Assembly (NCBI GenBank): GCA_026125795.1
Contig: JAHCKM010000002.1
Location: 1,550,001 to 1,614,000, forward strand
DNA: 64,000 nt
From: Burkholderiaceae bacterium
Lineage (GTDB): Bacteria; Pseudomonadota; Gammaproteobacteria; Burkholderiales; Burkholderiaceae_C
Direction: 5' to 3'
The notes under the pieces were generated by a model. The model ran no database searches, was not told where the DNA came from, and worked only from the letters and a program-made list of their open reading frames with translations. A program made the translations under genes and the position numbers. This document shows positions 41,004 through 50,041 of the stretch, piece by piece; position 1 is the stretch's first letter, and every line of letters starts with the position of its first letter.

Positions 41004-41066
41004 TCAACTCGAAGGAGGAACGTAGCCCGCCGGCTTGTCGGAGCTGCCTCCAAACAAGAACTGTTG
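41004..41066 (-). pseudogene. Second, diverged copy of the yggX 3' end
   Basis: Translated on the minus strand this reads [20 protein letters not shown] then TGA, against [19 protein letters not shown] then TGA at the end of the intact yggX (41130). Fifteen of nineteen amino acids agree, all four changes are Ala/Ser, and half the codons differ, mostly at third positions. No 5' part of a second gene is present. The copies are 126 bases apart in the same orientation. Confidence 0.8.
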
Positions 41067-41129
41067 GTGCGCCCGTCACGGACGCTGCGCGTCCATGAGT
41101 GCGCCCCGCGTTCTGCGCGTGCGCTGCGC

Positions 41130-41402
41130 TCACGCCGCCGGCGGGACATAGCCCGCCGGCTTGTCGGCTGCGCCGCCAAACAGGAACTGCTCCATCTGGC
41201 GCGCCAGGTACTGGCGGGCGCGCTGATCCGCCAGGTTGAGCCGGTTCTCGTTGACCAGCATCGTCTGGTGCTTGAGCCACATCCCCCACGCCTCCTTGCT
41301 GATCTCGTTGTAGATGCGCTTGCCGAGTTCACCCGGGTAGGTGGGGAAGTCCAGCCCTTCGGCTTGCTTCTTCAGGTAGGCACATGACACGGTGCGAGCC
41401 AT
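41130..41402 (-). CDS. yggX: Fe(2+)-trafficking / oxidative damage protection protein YggX
   Basis: Small cytoplasmic protein linked to protection of iron-sulfur clusters. The 90 residues start [19 protein letters not shown], with [22 protein letters not shown] and [14 protein letters not shown], all strongly conserved in the family. AGGAG at about 41411 supports the ATG. The downstream gap (41067-41129) has a GGACGC-TGC-GCGTCC hairpin at 41080-41094 and then the remnant copy of its own 3' end. Iron genes lie on both sides of that remnant. Confidence 0.95.
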   Translation of the reverse strand: MARTVSCAYLKKQAEGLDFPTYPGELGKRIYNEISKEAWGMWLKHQTMLVNENRLNLADQRARQYLARQMEQFLFGGAADKPAGYVPPAA

Positions 41403-41444
41403 CGTCGAACTCCTGAGAACGTTGGGCCTTCGATCGAACGATCG

Positions 41445-42785
41445 TCAGGCGAGTTTCTTCACCAGCACCTGCGAGCGCCGGTCCCAGTTGTACTTGCGTT
41501 TGCGCGCCTCGGGCAGCCACTCCGGGTCCACCTGCTGGAAGCCGCGCTTGATGAACCAGTGCATCGTGCGCGTGGTCAGCACGAAGATGCTGTCCAGCGC
41601 CATGGCGCGGGCGCGCTGCTCCACCCGCTTGAGCAGACGCTCGCCGTCGCCCTGGCCCTGCACGTGCGGCGACACCGTGAGCGCGGCCATCTCGCCGGTG
41701 CGCGCGTCGGGATAAGGGTACAGCGCCACGCAGCCGAAGATCACGCCGTCGTGCTCGATCACGGTGTAGTTGCCGATGTCGCGCTCGATTTCGGTGCGAC
41801 TGCGCTTGACCAGCGTGCCGTCATTCTCGTACGGCTCGATCAACGCCAGGATGCTGCCGATGTCGTCGGCGCTGGCTTCGTGCAGCGTCTCGAGCTTCTC
41901 GTCGACCACCATGGTGCCGATGCCGTCGTGCGTGAACACCTCCTGCAGGATCGCGCCGTCCACCGCATACGGCAGGATGTGCGAGCGTTCGACGCCGCCT
42001 TCGCAGGCGCGCACACAATGCCGCAGGTAGAACGCCGCGTTGCCGGGCTTGCTGGGGTCGGGCAGCTGCGTGAGCAGGCGCTGTGCATCGACCAGCGCGA
42101 GCTCGGTGTCGATGGCCGACTCGACGTCGTCGGGCTTCTCGTGAATGCCGGGCACCTCCGTCACGTAGAGCAGCTTGTCGGCCTGCAGCGCAATCGCGGT
42201 CGAGGTGGCCACGTCTTCCATCGTCAGATTGAACGCCTCTCCGGTGGGAGAAAAGCCGAACGGCGACAGCAGGACCACAGCGCCGCCATCGATCGCGCGG
42301 CGGATCGTCGCGGCGTCGACACGCCGCACGACGCCGCTGTGCATGAAGTCGATGCCGTCGACGATGCCGACCGGCCGCGCGGTGAGGAAGTTGCCCGACA
42401 CCACGCGCACCGCGGCGTTGGCCATCGGCGTGTTGGGCAGGCCCTGCGAGAACGCGGCCTCGATCTCGAAGCGCAGCTGGCCCGCGGCCTCCTGTGCGCA
42501 GTCGAGCGCCACGCTGTCGGTGATGCGCTGCCCGTGGGAAAAGCGCGATGCGTGACCCTTGGCCTTGAGCTGCTCGTCAACCTGAGGACGGAAGCCGTGC
42601 ACCAGCACGAGCTTGATGCCCATCGCGTGCAGGATCGCGAGGTCCTGCACGAAGGCATTGAGTTTGCCGGCAGCGATCGCCTCGCCCACCAGCCCCACGA
42701 TGAACGTCTTGCCGTGGTAGGCGTGGATGTAAGGCGCGACCGCGCGAAACCATGGGACGAAGGTGTGCGGGAAGACGACGCTCAT
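41445..42785 (-). CDS. argA: Amino-acid N-acetyltransferase (N-acetylglutamate synthase)
   Basis: First step of arginine synthesis: acetyl-CoA plus glutamate to N-acetylglutamate. From ATG 42785 the protein has 446 residues: an N-terminal amino-acid-kinase-like domain (about 15-290; FIVGLVGEAIAAGKL, LVLVHGFRPQVDEQL) that binds arginine for feedback control, and a C-terminal GNAT domain (about 300-440; ALTVSPHVQGQGDGERLLKR is the acetyl-CoA loop). An ATG at 42818 would add 11 residues without homology. Divergent from hrpA. Confidence 0.95.
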   Translation of the reverse strand: MSVVFPHTFVPWFRAVAPYIHAYHGKTFIVGLVGEAIAAGKLNAFVQDLAILHAMGIKLVLVHGFRPQVDEQLKAKGHASRFSHGQRITDSVALDCAQEAAGQLRFEIEAAFSQGLPNTPMANAAVRVVSGNFLTARPVGIVDGIDFMHSGVVRRVDAATIRRAIDGGAVVLLSPFGFSPTGEAFNLTMEDVATSTAIALQADKLLYVTEVPGIHEKPDDVESAIDTELALVDAQRLLTQLPDPSKPGNAAFYLRHCVRACEGGVERSHILPYAVDGAILQEVFTHDGIGTMVVDEKLETLHEASADDIGSILALIEPYENDGTLVKRSRTEIERDIGNYTVIEHDGVIFGCVALYPYPDARTGEMAALTVSPHVQGQGDGERLLKRVEQRARAMALDSIFVLTTRTMHWFIKRGFQQVDPEWLPEARKRKYNWDRRSQVLVKKLA

Positions 42786-42856
42786 GTCGCGTGGGATTGT
42801 GCCGCACCGCTCGTGCACGGCGCTTCGCCGGTTGCGGCGCGTATCATGCGCGCCCC

Positions 42857-45800
42857 GTGAACGTGCCGTCGCCGCGACACACGCCCGCCCCGCGCAACCG
42901 GGTGCGCGAAGCGAACCCGATCCCGCCGATCACCTATCCCGAGGCGCTGCCGGTCAGCGCGCGCCGCGACGAGATCGCGCAGGCGATCCGCCAGCACCCG
43001 GTGGTGATCGTGAGCGGCGAGACCGGGTCCGGCAAGACCACGCAGCTGCCGAAGATCGCGCTCGCGCTCGGCCGCGGTCTGGGCGCCGGCGGCACGGGGC
43101 TGATCGGCCACACGCAGCCGCGCCGCATCGCCGCGTCGAGCGTGGCCAAGCGCATCGCCGACGAGCTCGGCTCGCCGCTCGGCGACGTGGTGGGCTACAA
43201 GGTGCGCTTTCAGGATCGGCTGCAGCGCGGCGCGTCGGTGAAGCTGATGACCGACGGCATCCTGCTTGCCGAAACGCAGACCGATCCCGAGCTGCGCGCC
43301 TACGACACGCTGATCATCGACGAGGCGCACGAGCGCAGCCTGAACATCGACTTCCTGCTTGGGTATCTCAAGCAGCTGCTGCCGCGCCGGCCCGACCTGA
43401 AGATCGTCGTCACGTCGGCCACGATCGATGCCGATCGCTTCGCGCAGCACTTTGCATCGGCGCGCGGTCCGGCGCCGGTGATCCAGGTGTCGGGCCGCCT
43501 GTACCCGGTTGAACAGCGCTGGCGGCCGTATGAGGAGAGCCGCGACTTCGACCTGAACGACGCGATCGCCGACGCCGTGGACGAGCTGTGGCGCGAGGCT
43601 CCAGGCGATGCGCTGGTGTTCCTGCCCGGCGAGCGCGAGATCCGCGAGGCGGCCGATCACCTGCACAAACATCTGGCCAAACAGGCTCGCGCCGGTCCCC
43701 AGTTCGACATCCTGCCGCTGTTCGCGCGGCTGTCGCAGGCCGAGCAGGACCGCGTCTTCACGCCCGGCAACGGCCGGCGCATCGTGCTGGCGACCAACGT
43801 GGCCGAGACCTCGCTCACCGTGCCCGGCATCCGCTACGTGATCGACTCCGGCCTGGCACGCGTCAAGCGCTACAGCTACCGCAACAAGGTCGAGCAGCTG
43901 CAGGTCGAGCCGATCGCCCAGGCCGCGGCGCAACAGCGCGCGGGGCGCTGCGGTCGCGTGGCCAACGGCGTGTGCATCCGCCTGTACGACGAAAAGGACT
44001 TCGCCGAGCGGCCGCGCTTCACCGACCCCGAGATCCTGCGTTCGTCGCTGGCCGGCGTGATCCTGCGCATGAAGAGCCTGCACTTCGGCGCGGTGGAGGA
44101 CTTCCCATTCCTGGAGCCGCCGCCGCGCAAGGCGATCAGCGACGGCTATGCGCTGCTCGCCGAGCTGAACGCGGTCGACGACGACAACGAACTCACCGAG
44201 ATCGGCCGCGAGCTGGCCAAGCTGCCGCTCGACCCGCGCGTGGGACGGATGATCTTGGAGGCGCGGCAGCGCCAGGCTCTGGCCGAGGTGCTGGTGATCG
44301 CCGCCGCGCTGAGCGTGCAGGACGTGCGCGACCGCCCGCTCGACAAGCAGCAGGCGGCCGACGAAAAGCACAAGCTGTTCGACGACGAGAAAAGCGAGTT
44401 CTACGGCACGCTCAAGCTGTGGCGCTGGATCGAGCAGGCGCGCGGCGTGCACGGGCATCCCGGCACCGGGGCCACGCCCACCGATTCGCACAAGCTGAGC
44501 AACCGCCAGCAGGAGCAGCGGCTGCGCGATCAGTTCGTCAATCCGCGCCGGGTGCGCGAGTGGCGCGACATCCACTCGCAGCTGCACACCGTGGTGGCCG
44601 AGCAGGGCTGGCGCCTGAACGGATCCCCCGCCACTTACGAACAGCTGCACCAGTCGCTGCTCGCCGGGCTGCTGGGCAACGTCGGGCTCAAGAGCGATGA
44701 TGATGAGTGGTACCACGGCGCGCGCGGCATCAAGTTCTGGCGCCATCCGGGCGCCAACCTGAGCAAGAAGCCGGGCCGCTGGATCGTTTGCGCGGAACTG
44801 ATCGAGACCACACGGCTGTACGGCCGCGGCATCGCGGCGATCGAGCCGCAATGGATCGTGCAGATCGCCGGCCACCTGCTGAAGACCCAGCTGCTGGAGC
44901 CGCACTGGGAGAAAAAGCCCGCCGAGGTGGTGGCGCTGGAGCGCGCCACGCTCTATGGCATCGTCGTGTACAACAACCGGCGGGTGAACTTTGGCCGTGT
45001 CGACGCCGCGGCCGCGCGCGCGATCTTCATCCGCCAGGCGCTGGTCGAGGGCGATTGGGACACCAGGCTTGCCTTCCTGGCGCACAACCGCAAACTGATT
45101 GCGCAGGTGCAGGAGCTCGAGCACAAGCAGCGCCGCCAGGATGTGCTGGTCGACGATGAGCTGATCTTCGCCTTTTATGACCAGCAGATACCGGCCGACG
45201 TGCACTCCGGCGCCACGCTCGAACGCTGGTACCGCGACGCGCTTAAGCGTGACCCGAAGCTGCTGCATCTCACGCGCGACGAGCTGATGCGGCACGAGGC
45301 CGCGGGCATCACGACCGCGGCGTTTCCGAGGACGATCCGTCTCGGCGGCGTCGACTGCGCGGCTGAGTACCTGCACGAGCCCGGCGATACGAGAGACGGC
45401 CTGACGGTGACGGTGCCGATCTATGCCCTCAACCAGGTGAGCGAAGTGCGCTGCGACTGGCTCGTGCCGGGCATGCTGCCGCCCAAGGTGCACGCGCTGC
45501 TGAAGAGCCTGCATCAGAAGCCGCGCGCACGCCTGGTGCCGTTGCCGGACGCAGTGGCCGAGTTCGTCGAGCTGACGCCGTTCGCGCAAGGCGAGTTGCT
45601 CGACGCGCTGCTCAAGTTCGTGCGCGAGCGCACGCAGCTCGCGGTGCAGCGCAACGACTTCAAGCTCGAGCAGCTGCCGCCGCACCACTGGATGAACGTG
45701 CGCGTGGTCGACGAGCATGGGCGCCAGCTCGACATGGGCCGCCATCTGGCTGCATTGAAGGCCGAGCTGGGCGGCCGCGCACGCTCGGCGTTCCAGGCGC

Positions 45801-46729
45801 TGGCCGCTCTGAAGCCCGCGGTGGCACGCGAGGCCGCGCCGACTCGCGCGCCCGCCGAGCCGCCCGCCGCTTCAGCGCCAGCTGCCGCGCACACCGCTTG
45901 GACCTTCGGCACGCTGCCCGAACTGATGGAGATCCGCAAGGGCGGGCAGGTGCTGGTGGGGTTTCCGGCGCTGATCGACAAGGGCACGCACGTCGAGATC
46001 GAGGTTTTCGACGAACCGGATGTCGCTGCGGAGAAGCACCGCGCCGGGCTGAGGCGCCTCGTTGCGCTGGCCATCCGCGAGCCGCTGAAGTATCTGGAGA
46101 AGAACATCCCCGATCTGCAGCGCATGGGCACGGCTTTCATGCCGCTCGGCACGGTCGACGAGCTGAAGGCACAGATCATCGAAGTCGCGCTCGATCGCGC
46201 GTTCCTCGCCGACCCACTGCCCACCGAAGAGTCCGGCTTCAAGGCGCGCATCGACGAAGGCCGCGCGCGCCTGAACCTGATTGCCCAGGAGGTGGCGCGC
46301 CAGGCATTGACCGTGTTGACCGAGTTCGCCGCAGCGCAGCGCAAGCTGAAAGACGCACGGCCGCCCAAGGAGGTGGCCGACGACATCGCCGCGCAACTGC
46401 AGCGGCTGGTCCCCAAACGATTTCTGGCCAGCACGCCTTGGGCACAGTTGCAGCACCTGCCGCGCTACCTCAAGGCGATCGTGATGCGCCTGGATAAACA
46501 ACGCGCCGACCCGGCGCGCGACGCGCAGCGCCTGGCCGAGCTGCGCCCGCTCGAGCAGCGCTGGCTGCGCCGCGTGGTCGAGCGCAAGGGCACGGCCGAT
46601 GCGCGTCTCGACGAATACCGCTGGCTGCTCGAGGAACTGCGCGTCAGCTTCTTCGCGCAGGAGCTGCGCACGCCGCAACCGGTGAGCGCCAAGCGCCTGC
46701 AGAAGGCGTGGGAACAAATCGAAGCCTGA
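42857..46729 (+). CDS. hrpA: ATP-dependent RNA helicase HrpA
   Basis: DEAH-box RNA helicase. From GTG 42857 it has 1290 residues, close to E. coli HrpA (1300). Walker A GETGSGKTTQ lies near residue 54, the DEAH box (IIDEAHERSLN) near 154, SATIDADRF after it, and QRAGRCGR motif VI near 360; HA2 and OB-fold regions follow, then the long HrpA-specific C-terminal domain after an Ala/Pro linker (near 1000). The frame is open upstream into argA antisense, but TATCAT at 42842-42847 and the divergent argA favour the GTG. Confidence 0.95.
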   Translation: MNVPSPRHTPAPRNRVREANPIPPITYPEALPVSARRDEIAQAIRQHPVVIVSGETGSGKTTQLPKIALALGRGLGAGGTGLIGHTQPRRIAASSVAKRIADELGSPLGDVVGYKVRFQDRLQRGASVKLMTDGILLAETQTDPELRAYDTLIIDEAHERSLNIDFLLGYLKQLLPRRPDLKIVVTSATIDADRFAQHFASARGPAPVIQVSGRLYPVEQRWRPYEESRDFDLNDAIADAVDELWREAPGDALVFLPGEREIREAADHLHKHLAKQARAGPQFDILPLFARLSQAEQDRVFTPGNGRRIVLATNVAETSLTVPGIRYVIDSGLARVKRYSYRNKVEQLQVEPIAQAAAQQRAGRCGRVANGVCIRLYDEKDFAERPRFTDPEILRSSLAGVILRMKSLHFGAVEDFPFLEPPPRKAISDGYALLAELNAVDDDNELTEIGRELAKLPLDPRVGRMILEARQRQALAEVLVIAAALSVQDVRDRPLDKQQAADEKHKLFDDEKSEFYGTLKLWRWIEQARGVHGHPGTGATPTDSHKLSNRQQEQRLRDQFVNPRRVREWRDIHSQLHTVVAEQGWRLNGSPATYEQLHQSLLAGLLGNVGLKSDDDEWYHGARGIKFWRHPGANLSKKPGRWIVCAELIETTRLYGRGIAAIEPQWIVQIAGHLLKTQLLEPHWEKKPAEVVALERATLYGIVVYNNRRVNFGRVDAAAARAIFIRQALVEGDWDTRLAFLAHNRKLIAQVQELEHKQRRQDVLVDDELIFAFYDQQIPADVHSGATLERWYRDALKRDPKLLHLTRDELMRHEAAGITTAAFPRTIRLGGVDCAAEYLHEPGDTRDGLTVTVPIYALNQVSEVRCDWLVPGMLPPKVHALLKSLHQKPRARLVPLPDAVAEFVELTPFAQGELLDALLKFVRERTQLAVQRNDFKLEQLPPHHWMNVRVVDEHGRQLDMGRHLAALKAELGGRARSAFQALAALKPAVAREAAPTRAPAEPPAASAPAAAHTAWTFGTLPELMEIRKGGQVLVGFPALIDKGTHVEIEVFDEPDVAAEKHRAGLRRLVALAIREPLKYLEKNIPDLQRMGTAFMPLGTVDELKAQIIEVALDRAFLADPLPTEESGFKARIDEGRARLNLIAQEVARQALTVLTEFAAAQRKLKDARPPKEVADDIAAQLQRLVPKRFLASTPWAQLQHLPRYLKAIVMRLDKQRADPARDAQRLAELRPLEQRWLRRVVERKGTADARLDEYRWLLEELRVSFFAQELRTPQPVSAKRLQKAWEQIEA

Positions 46730-46735
46730 GCCGGA

Positions 46736-46817
46736 CACATGACAGCACCTGCGTGCTGTCGTGTGCCTGCGTCAGCGCTCGCGCTGCGGCGCAGGCTCAC
46801 ATCGCGCAGCGATGTGA
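46736..46817. other. Cluster of inverted repeats after hrpA
   Basis: CACATGACAGCAC-CTGC-GTGCTGTCGTGTG (46736-46765, 13-bp stem with one G-T pair) is followed by CCTGCG...CGCAGG around 46766-46795 and by TCACATCGC-GCA-GCGATGTGA (46797-46817, perfect 9 bp). No T tract follows. The rest of the 235-base gap to 46964 shows only GC-rich short repeats and no credible gene. Confidence 0.5.
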
Positions 46818-46964
46818 AGGCGGCATCGCCGCCGGCCGAAGCCAAGGGGCCGGCGCATGCAGGCGCCGGCGCGGGCTGCAGGCCTAGGCAGCACGCGAGC
46901 TCTCGCCTACAGTCGCGCGCTGACGGCGGCAGCGGGCCGCCGCACGGCTCGGAAAGGGCGCTCC

Positions 46965-47225
46965 ATGCAATACGTCTGGATGGTCATCGTCGGCTTCGTC
47001 GTGGGCCTGATCGCGCGGGCGCTGTTGCCCGGCGACCAGAAGCTCGGTCTGATCATGACGGCGGTGCTCGGCATCGTCGGGTCGTTCGTCGCGGGCTTTC
47101 TCGGCCAGGCCATCGGCTGGTACCAGGCCGGCGAGGGCGCCGGCTTCATCGGCTCGGTGGTCGGCGCGATCCTCGTGTTGTTCATCTATGCCAAGCTGGT
47201 CAACAAGCCGTCGCCTCCAGCTTGA
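46965..47225 (+). CDS. GlsB/YeaQ/YmgE-family small membrane protein
   Basis: The 86 residues form three hydrophobic helices rich in glycine (MVIVGFVVGLIARALLPG, MTAVLGIVGSFVAGFLG, GFIGSVVGAILVLFIY), the pattern of the transglycosylase-associated family of stress-induced membrane proteins. The biochemical role is unknown. ATG 46965 follows GGAAAGGG; the frame is open upstream without homology. Confidence 0.87.
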   Translation: MQYVWMVIVGFVVGLIARALLPGDQKLGLIMTAVLGIVGSFVAGFLGQAIGWYQAGEGAGFIGSVVGAILVLFIYAKLVNKPSPPA

Positions 47226-47369
47226 GGGCCGCCGGCCACCGGAACGGCGTGGCACGCGACTTGCGATGCCTTGAGGCAAACCCCTGATGGGTCATCGCCC
47301 GCACTTCGGCTAGTGTTGGCTGCACTCGAATGGGGAGCCAATAAGGTGCGTGAAGCGGAGTTTGCGACG

Positions 47370-48956
47370 ATGGCAATGACCTTCAAACGATGGACGCTGG
47401 CTGCGGCCCTGGCTGCGGCGGCGCTGATGCATGGCACGGCACAGGCGCAGAACAACGTGCTGCGCGTGGTGCCGCACTCCAACCTGGCGATACTGGATCC
47501 GATCTGGACCACGGCGTACATGAGCCGCAACCACGGCTACATGATCTACGACACGCTGTTCGGCACCGACGAGAACGCCAAGATCAAGCCGCAGATGGTC
47601 GAGAGCTGGAACGAAAGCCCCGACCATCGGCTGTGGACCTTCAAGCTGCGCAAGGGGCTGGAATTCCATGACGGCAAGCCGGTCACCGGCGAGGACGTGA
47701 TCGCGTCGTTGCAGCGCTGGGGGAAGCGCGATGCGATGGGTTCGGCGCTGATGCAGTTTGTGCAGCGCATGGATTCGCCCACGCCCGACACCTTCCGCAT
47801 CTTCCTCGGCGAGGCCTGCGGCTTCGTGCTCGAGGCGCTCGGCAAGCCGAGCTCCAACGTGCCGTTCATCATGCCCAAGCGCATCGCCGAGACCGATGCG
47901 GGCAAGCAGATCGAGGAGCACATCGGCTCCGGGCCGTACATGTTCAAGCGCGACGAGTTCAAGCCCGGCGACAAGGCGGTGTACGTCAAGAACCCCAAGT
48001 ACGTGCCGCGCAGCGAGCCGCCATCGGGTACGGCCGGCGGCAAGCATGCCTACATCGAGCGCGTGGAGTGGAACCTGGCATTGCGCGACGCGCAGGCGCA
48101 GGTCAATGCGCTGAAGAACGGCGAGGTCGACATCATCGAGGCGCTGGGCTTTGATTTCTACGAGACGGTCAAGGCCGATCCGACGCTGCAGATGCCGAAG
48201 TACGCCAACCTCGGGCTGCAGTACATGGCGCGCTTCAACCACCTGCACAAGCCGTTCGACAACGCCAAGGTGAGGCAGGCCGCGCTGGCGGCGTTTGCGC
48301 AGGAGCCGTTCCTGCGCGCGCAGGTGGGCGTGAAGGCGCTCTACCGGCCGTGCCCGTCGATGTTCATCTGCAACACGCCGTACGGCAGCACCGCAGGCAG
48401 CGAGATCCAGGCCAAGAGCAACATGAAGAAGGCGCAGGAGCTGCTCAAGGCCTCGGGCTACGACGGCACGCCGATCGTGCTGATGAAGCCCACCGACCTG
48501 GCGTCGATCCAGAAGCTGCCCGACGTGGCGGCGCAACTGCTGCGCCAGGCCGGCTTCAAGGTCGATCTGCAGGCGATGGACTGGCAGACGCTGGTCGGTC
48601 GCCGCGCCAAGAAAGACCCGATCGACAAGGGCGGCTGGCACATGTTCCTCACCGCCTGGAACGTGTTCGACGTCTGGAGCCCGATCGCCAATCCGACGAT
48701 GGACACGCGTGGCGAGAAGAGCGGCTGGTTCGGCTGGGCCAGCGACGACAAGCTGTTCGAGCTGCGCAACCAGTTCATGCGTGCCACCGACGAGGGCGCC
48801 AAGAAGAAGCTGGCCGACCAGATCCACGCGCGTGCATTCGAGGTCGCCACGCACGCGCCGCTCGGTGAATACGACCAGCCGATGGCGGCGCGCAAGAACA
48901 TCAGCGGGTTCTTCGTCACCAACGGGAACATCTACTGGAACCTGAAGAAACAATGA
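47370..48956 (+). CDS. Peptide-type ABC transporter substrate-binding protein (SBP family 5)
   Basis: Periplasmic binding protein of the DppA/OppA family. From ATG 47370 it has 528 residues. A signal peptide (RWTLAAALAAAALMHGTAQA, cleavage near AQA-QNN) precedes VLRVVPHSNLAILDPIWTTA, and ESWNESPDHRLWTFKLRKGL with EFHDGKPVTGEDVIASLQRW is the family signature. GGAG lies 9 bases upstream; a GTG at 47346 is a possible alternative. First of four transporter genes. The ligand is not predictable, but the neighbouring peptidase and amidase suggest peptides or amides. Confidence 0.94.
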   Translation: MAMTFKRWTLAAALAAAALMHGTAQAQNNVLRVVPHSNLAILDPIWTTAYMSRNHGYMIYDTLFGTDENAKIKPQMVESWNESPDHRLWTFKLRKGLEFHDGKPVTGEDVIASLQRWGKRDAMGSALMQFVQRMDSPTPDTFRIFLGEACGFVLEALGKPSSNVPFIMPKRIAETDAGKQIEEHIGSGPYMFKRDEFKPGDKAVYVKNPKYVPRSEPPSGTAGGKHAYIERVEWNLALRDAQAQVNALKNGEVDIIEALGFDFYETVKADPTLQMPKYANLGLQYMARFNHLHKPFDNAKVRQAALAAFAQEPFLRAQVGVKALYRPCPSMFICNTPYGSTAGSEIQAKSNMKKAQELLKASGYDGTPIVLMKPTDLASIQKLPDVAAQLLRQAGFKVDLQAMDWQTLVGRRAKKDPIDKGGWHMFLTAWNVFDVWSPIANPTMDTRGEKSGWFGWASDDKLFELRNQFMRATDEGAKKKLADQIHARAFEVATHAPLGEYDQPMAARKNISGFFVTNGNIYWNLKKQ

Positions 48957-49015
48957 CGGTGGGGGCGCGGCACCGCGCCGCGCCCATCGCCGGCTGACTG
49001 GCGCCGGGCCCTCGC

Positions 49016-49957
49016 ATGCTGTCGTTCCTGCTGCGCCGCCTGCTGTCGACCATCCCGGTGCTGCTGATCGTCGCGGTGCTGGTGTTCGGCATCCTGCGCC
49101 TGACACCGGGAGATCCTGCGGCGATCCTCGCCGGCGATGCCGCGACCACCGAGCAGATCGCGCAGATCCGCAAGGGTCTCGGTCTCGACCGCTCGATCCC
49201 CGAGCAGTTCGGCATCTGGTTCGGCCGCATGCTGACCGGCGACCTCGGCGAGTCGTTCTACTACAAGACCGAGGTCACCACGCTGATCGGCCAGCGGCTG
49301 GAGCCGACGCTGTCGCTCGCGGCGGTGACGATCACCATCGCCGTCGTCGTCGCGGTGCCGCTCGGCGTGCTGGCGGCGTGGCGCTTCGGCGGCTGGCTCG
49401 ACCGCGGTCTGATGGCGTTCTCGGTGCTCGGTTTCTCGGTGCCGGTGTTCGTGCTGGCGTACCTGCTGATCTGGCTGGTGTCGCTCAAGCTCGGCTGGCT
49501 GCCGGTGCAGGGCTACCAGCGCATCGGCGACGGCGTGGGCCCGTGGCTGCGGCACCTGGTTCTGCCGTCGCTGACGCTGTCGGTGATCTACATCGCGCTG
49601 ATCGCTCGTGTCACGCGCGCGTCGGTGCTGGAGACGCTGGGCGAGGACTACATCCGCACCGCACGGGCCAAGGGCCTGCCCGAGGCCAAGGTGCTGCTGC
49701 GCCACGCGCTGGCCAACGCAGCGGTGCCGATCGCCACCGTGATCGGCATCGGCATCGCGCTGCTGATCGGCGGCGTGGTGGTGACCGAGTCGGTCTATGC
49801 GATCCCGGGTCTGGGGCGGCTCACGGTCGACGCCGTGCTGGCGCGCGATTTTCCGACCATCCAGGGCGTGATCCTGCTGTTTTCGTTCGTCTACGTGCTG
49901 GTCAACCTGGCGGTCGACCTGTCGTACGTGGTGCTCGATCCACGCATCCGCTATTGA
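49016..49957 (+). CDS. Peptide-type ABC transporter permease (DppB-like)
   Basis: The 313 residues have six membrane segments. The N-terminus (LSFLLRRLLSTIPVLLIVAV), the LRLTPGDPAAILAG segment and the EAA loop (EDYIRTARAKGLPEAKVLLRHAL) are typical of DppB/OppB permeases. It follows the binding-protein gene by 59 bases. The DppC-like partner is separated from it only by a repeat element bounded by TGACATGA. Confidence 0.94.
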   Translation: MLSFLLRRLLSTIPVLLIVAVLVFGILRLTPGDPAAILAGDAATTEQIAQIRKGLGLDRSIPEQFGIWFGRMLTGDLGESFYYKTEVTTLIGQRLEPTLSLAAVTITIAVVVAVPLGVLAAWRFGGWLDRGLMAFSVLGFSVPVFVLAYLLIWLVSLKLGWLPVQGYQRIGDGVGPWLRHLVLPSLTLSVIYIALIARVTRASVLETLGEDYIRTARAKGLPEAKVLLRHALANAAVPIATVIGIGIALLIGGVVVTESVYAIPGLGRLTVDAVLARDFPTIQGVILLFSFVYVLVNLAVDLSYVVLDPRIRY

Positions 49958-50041
49958 CATGAAGGCCGCACGCTCGCTTCACCCGCTGCCCCCCAAGGGG
50001 GCGCGTCGGCGCCTTCGGACGGCCGGGCGGCACTGACATGA
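49955..50041 (+). repeat. Intergenic repeat copy D, bounded by an 8-bp direct repeat
   Basis: TGACATGA occurs at 49955-49962 and 50034-50041. Between them lies an element nearly identical to copy C: CCGCTGCCCCCCAAGGGGGC, GCGTCGGCGCCTTCGG, ACGGCCGGGCGG. In both places TGACATG is a stop codon, C, then a start codon. The stretch from the first ATG is a 25-codon open frame ending in the second TGA. The pattern looks like insertion with target-site duplication, although the short stop-start junction makes chance possible. Confidence 0.7.

Noticed and set aside
39869-41332. Longer version of the Fe(III)-binding protein
   Set aside because: The upstream part crosses the Fur box, the promoter and the yggX remnant. 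The signal peptide begins at 40900.
42782-45745. 987-codon open frame antisense to hrpA
   Set aside because: Shadow frame; no domain, and hrpA motifs occupy the other strand.
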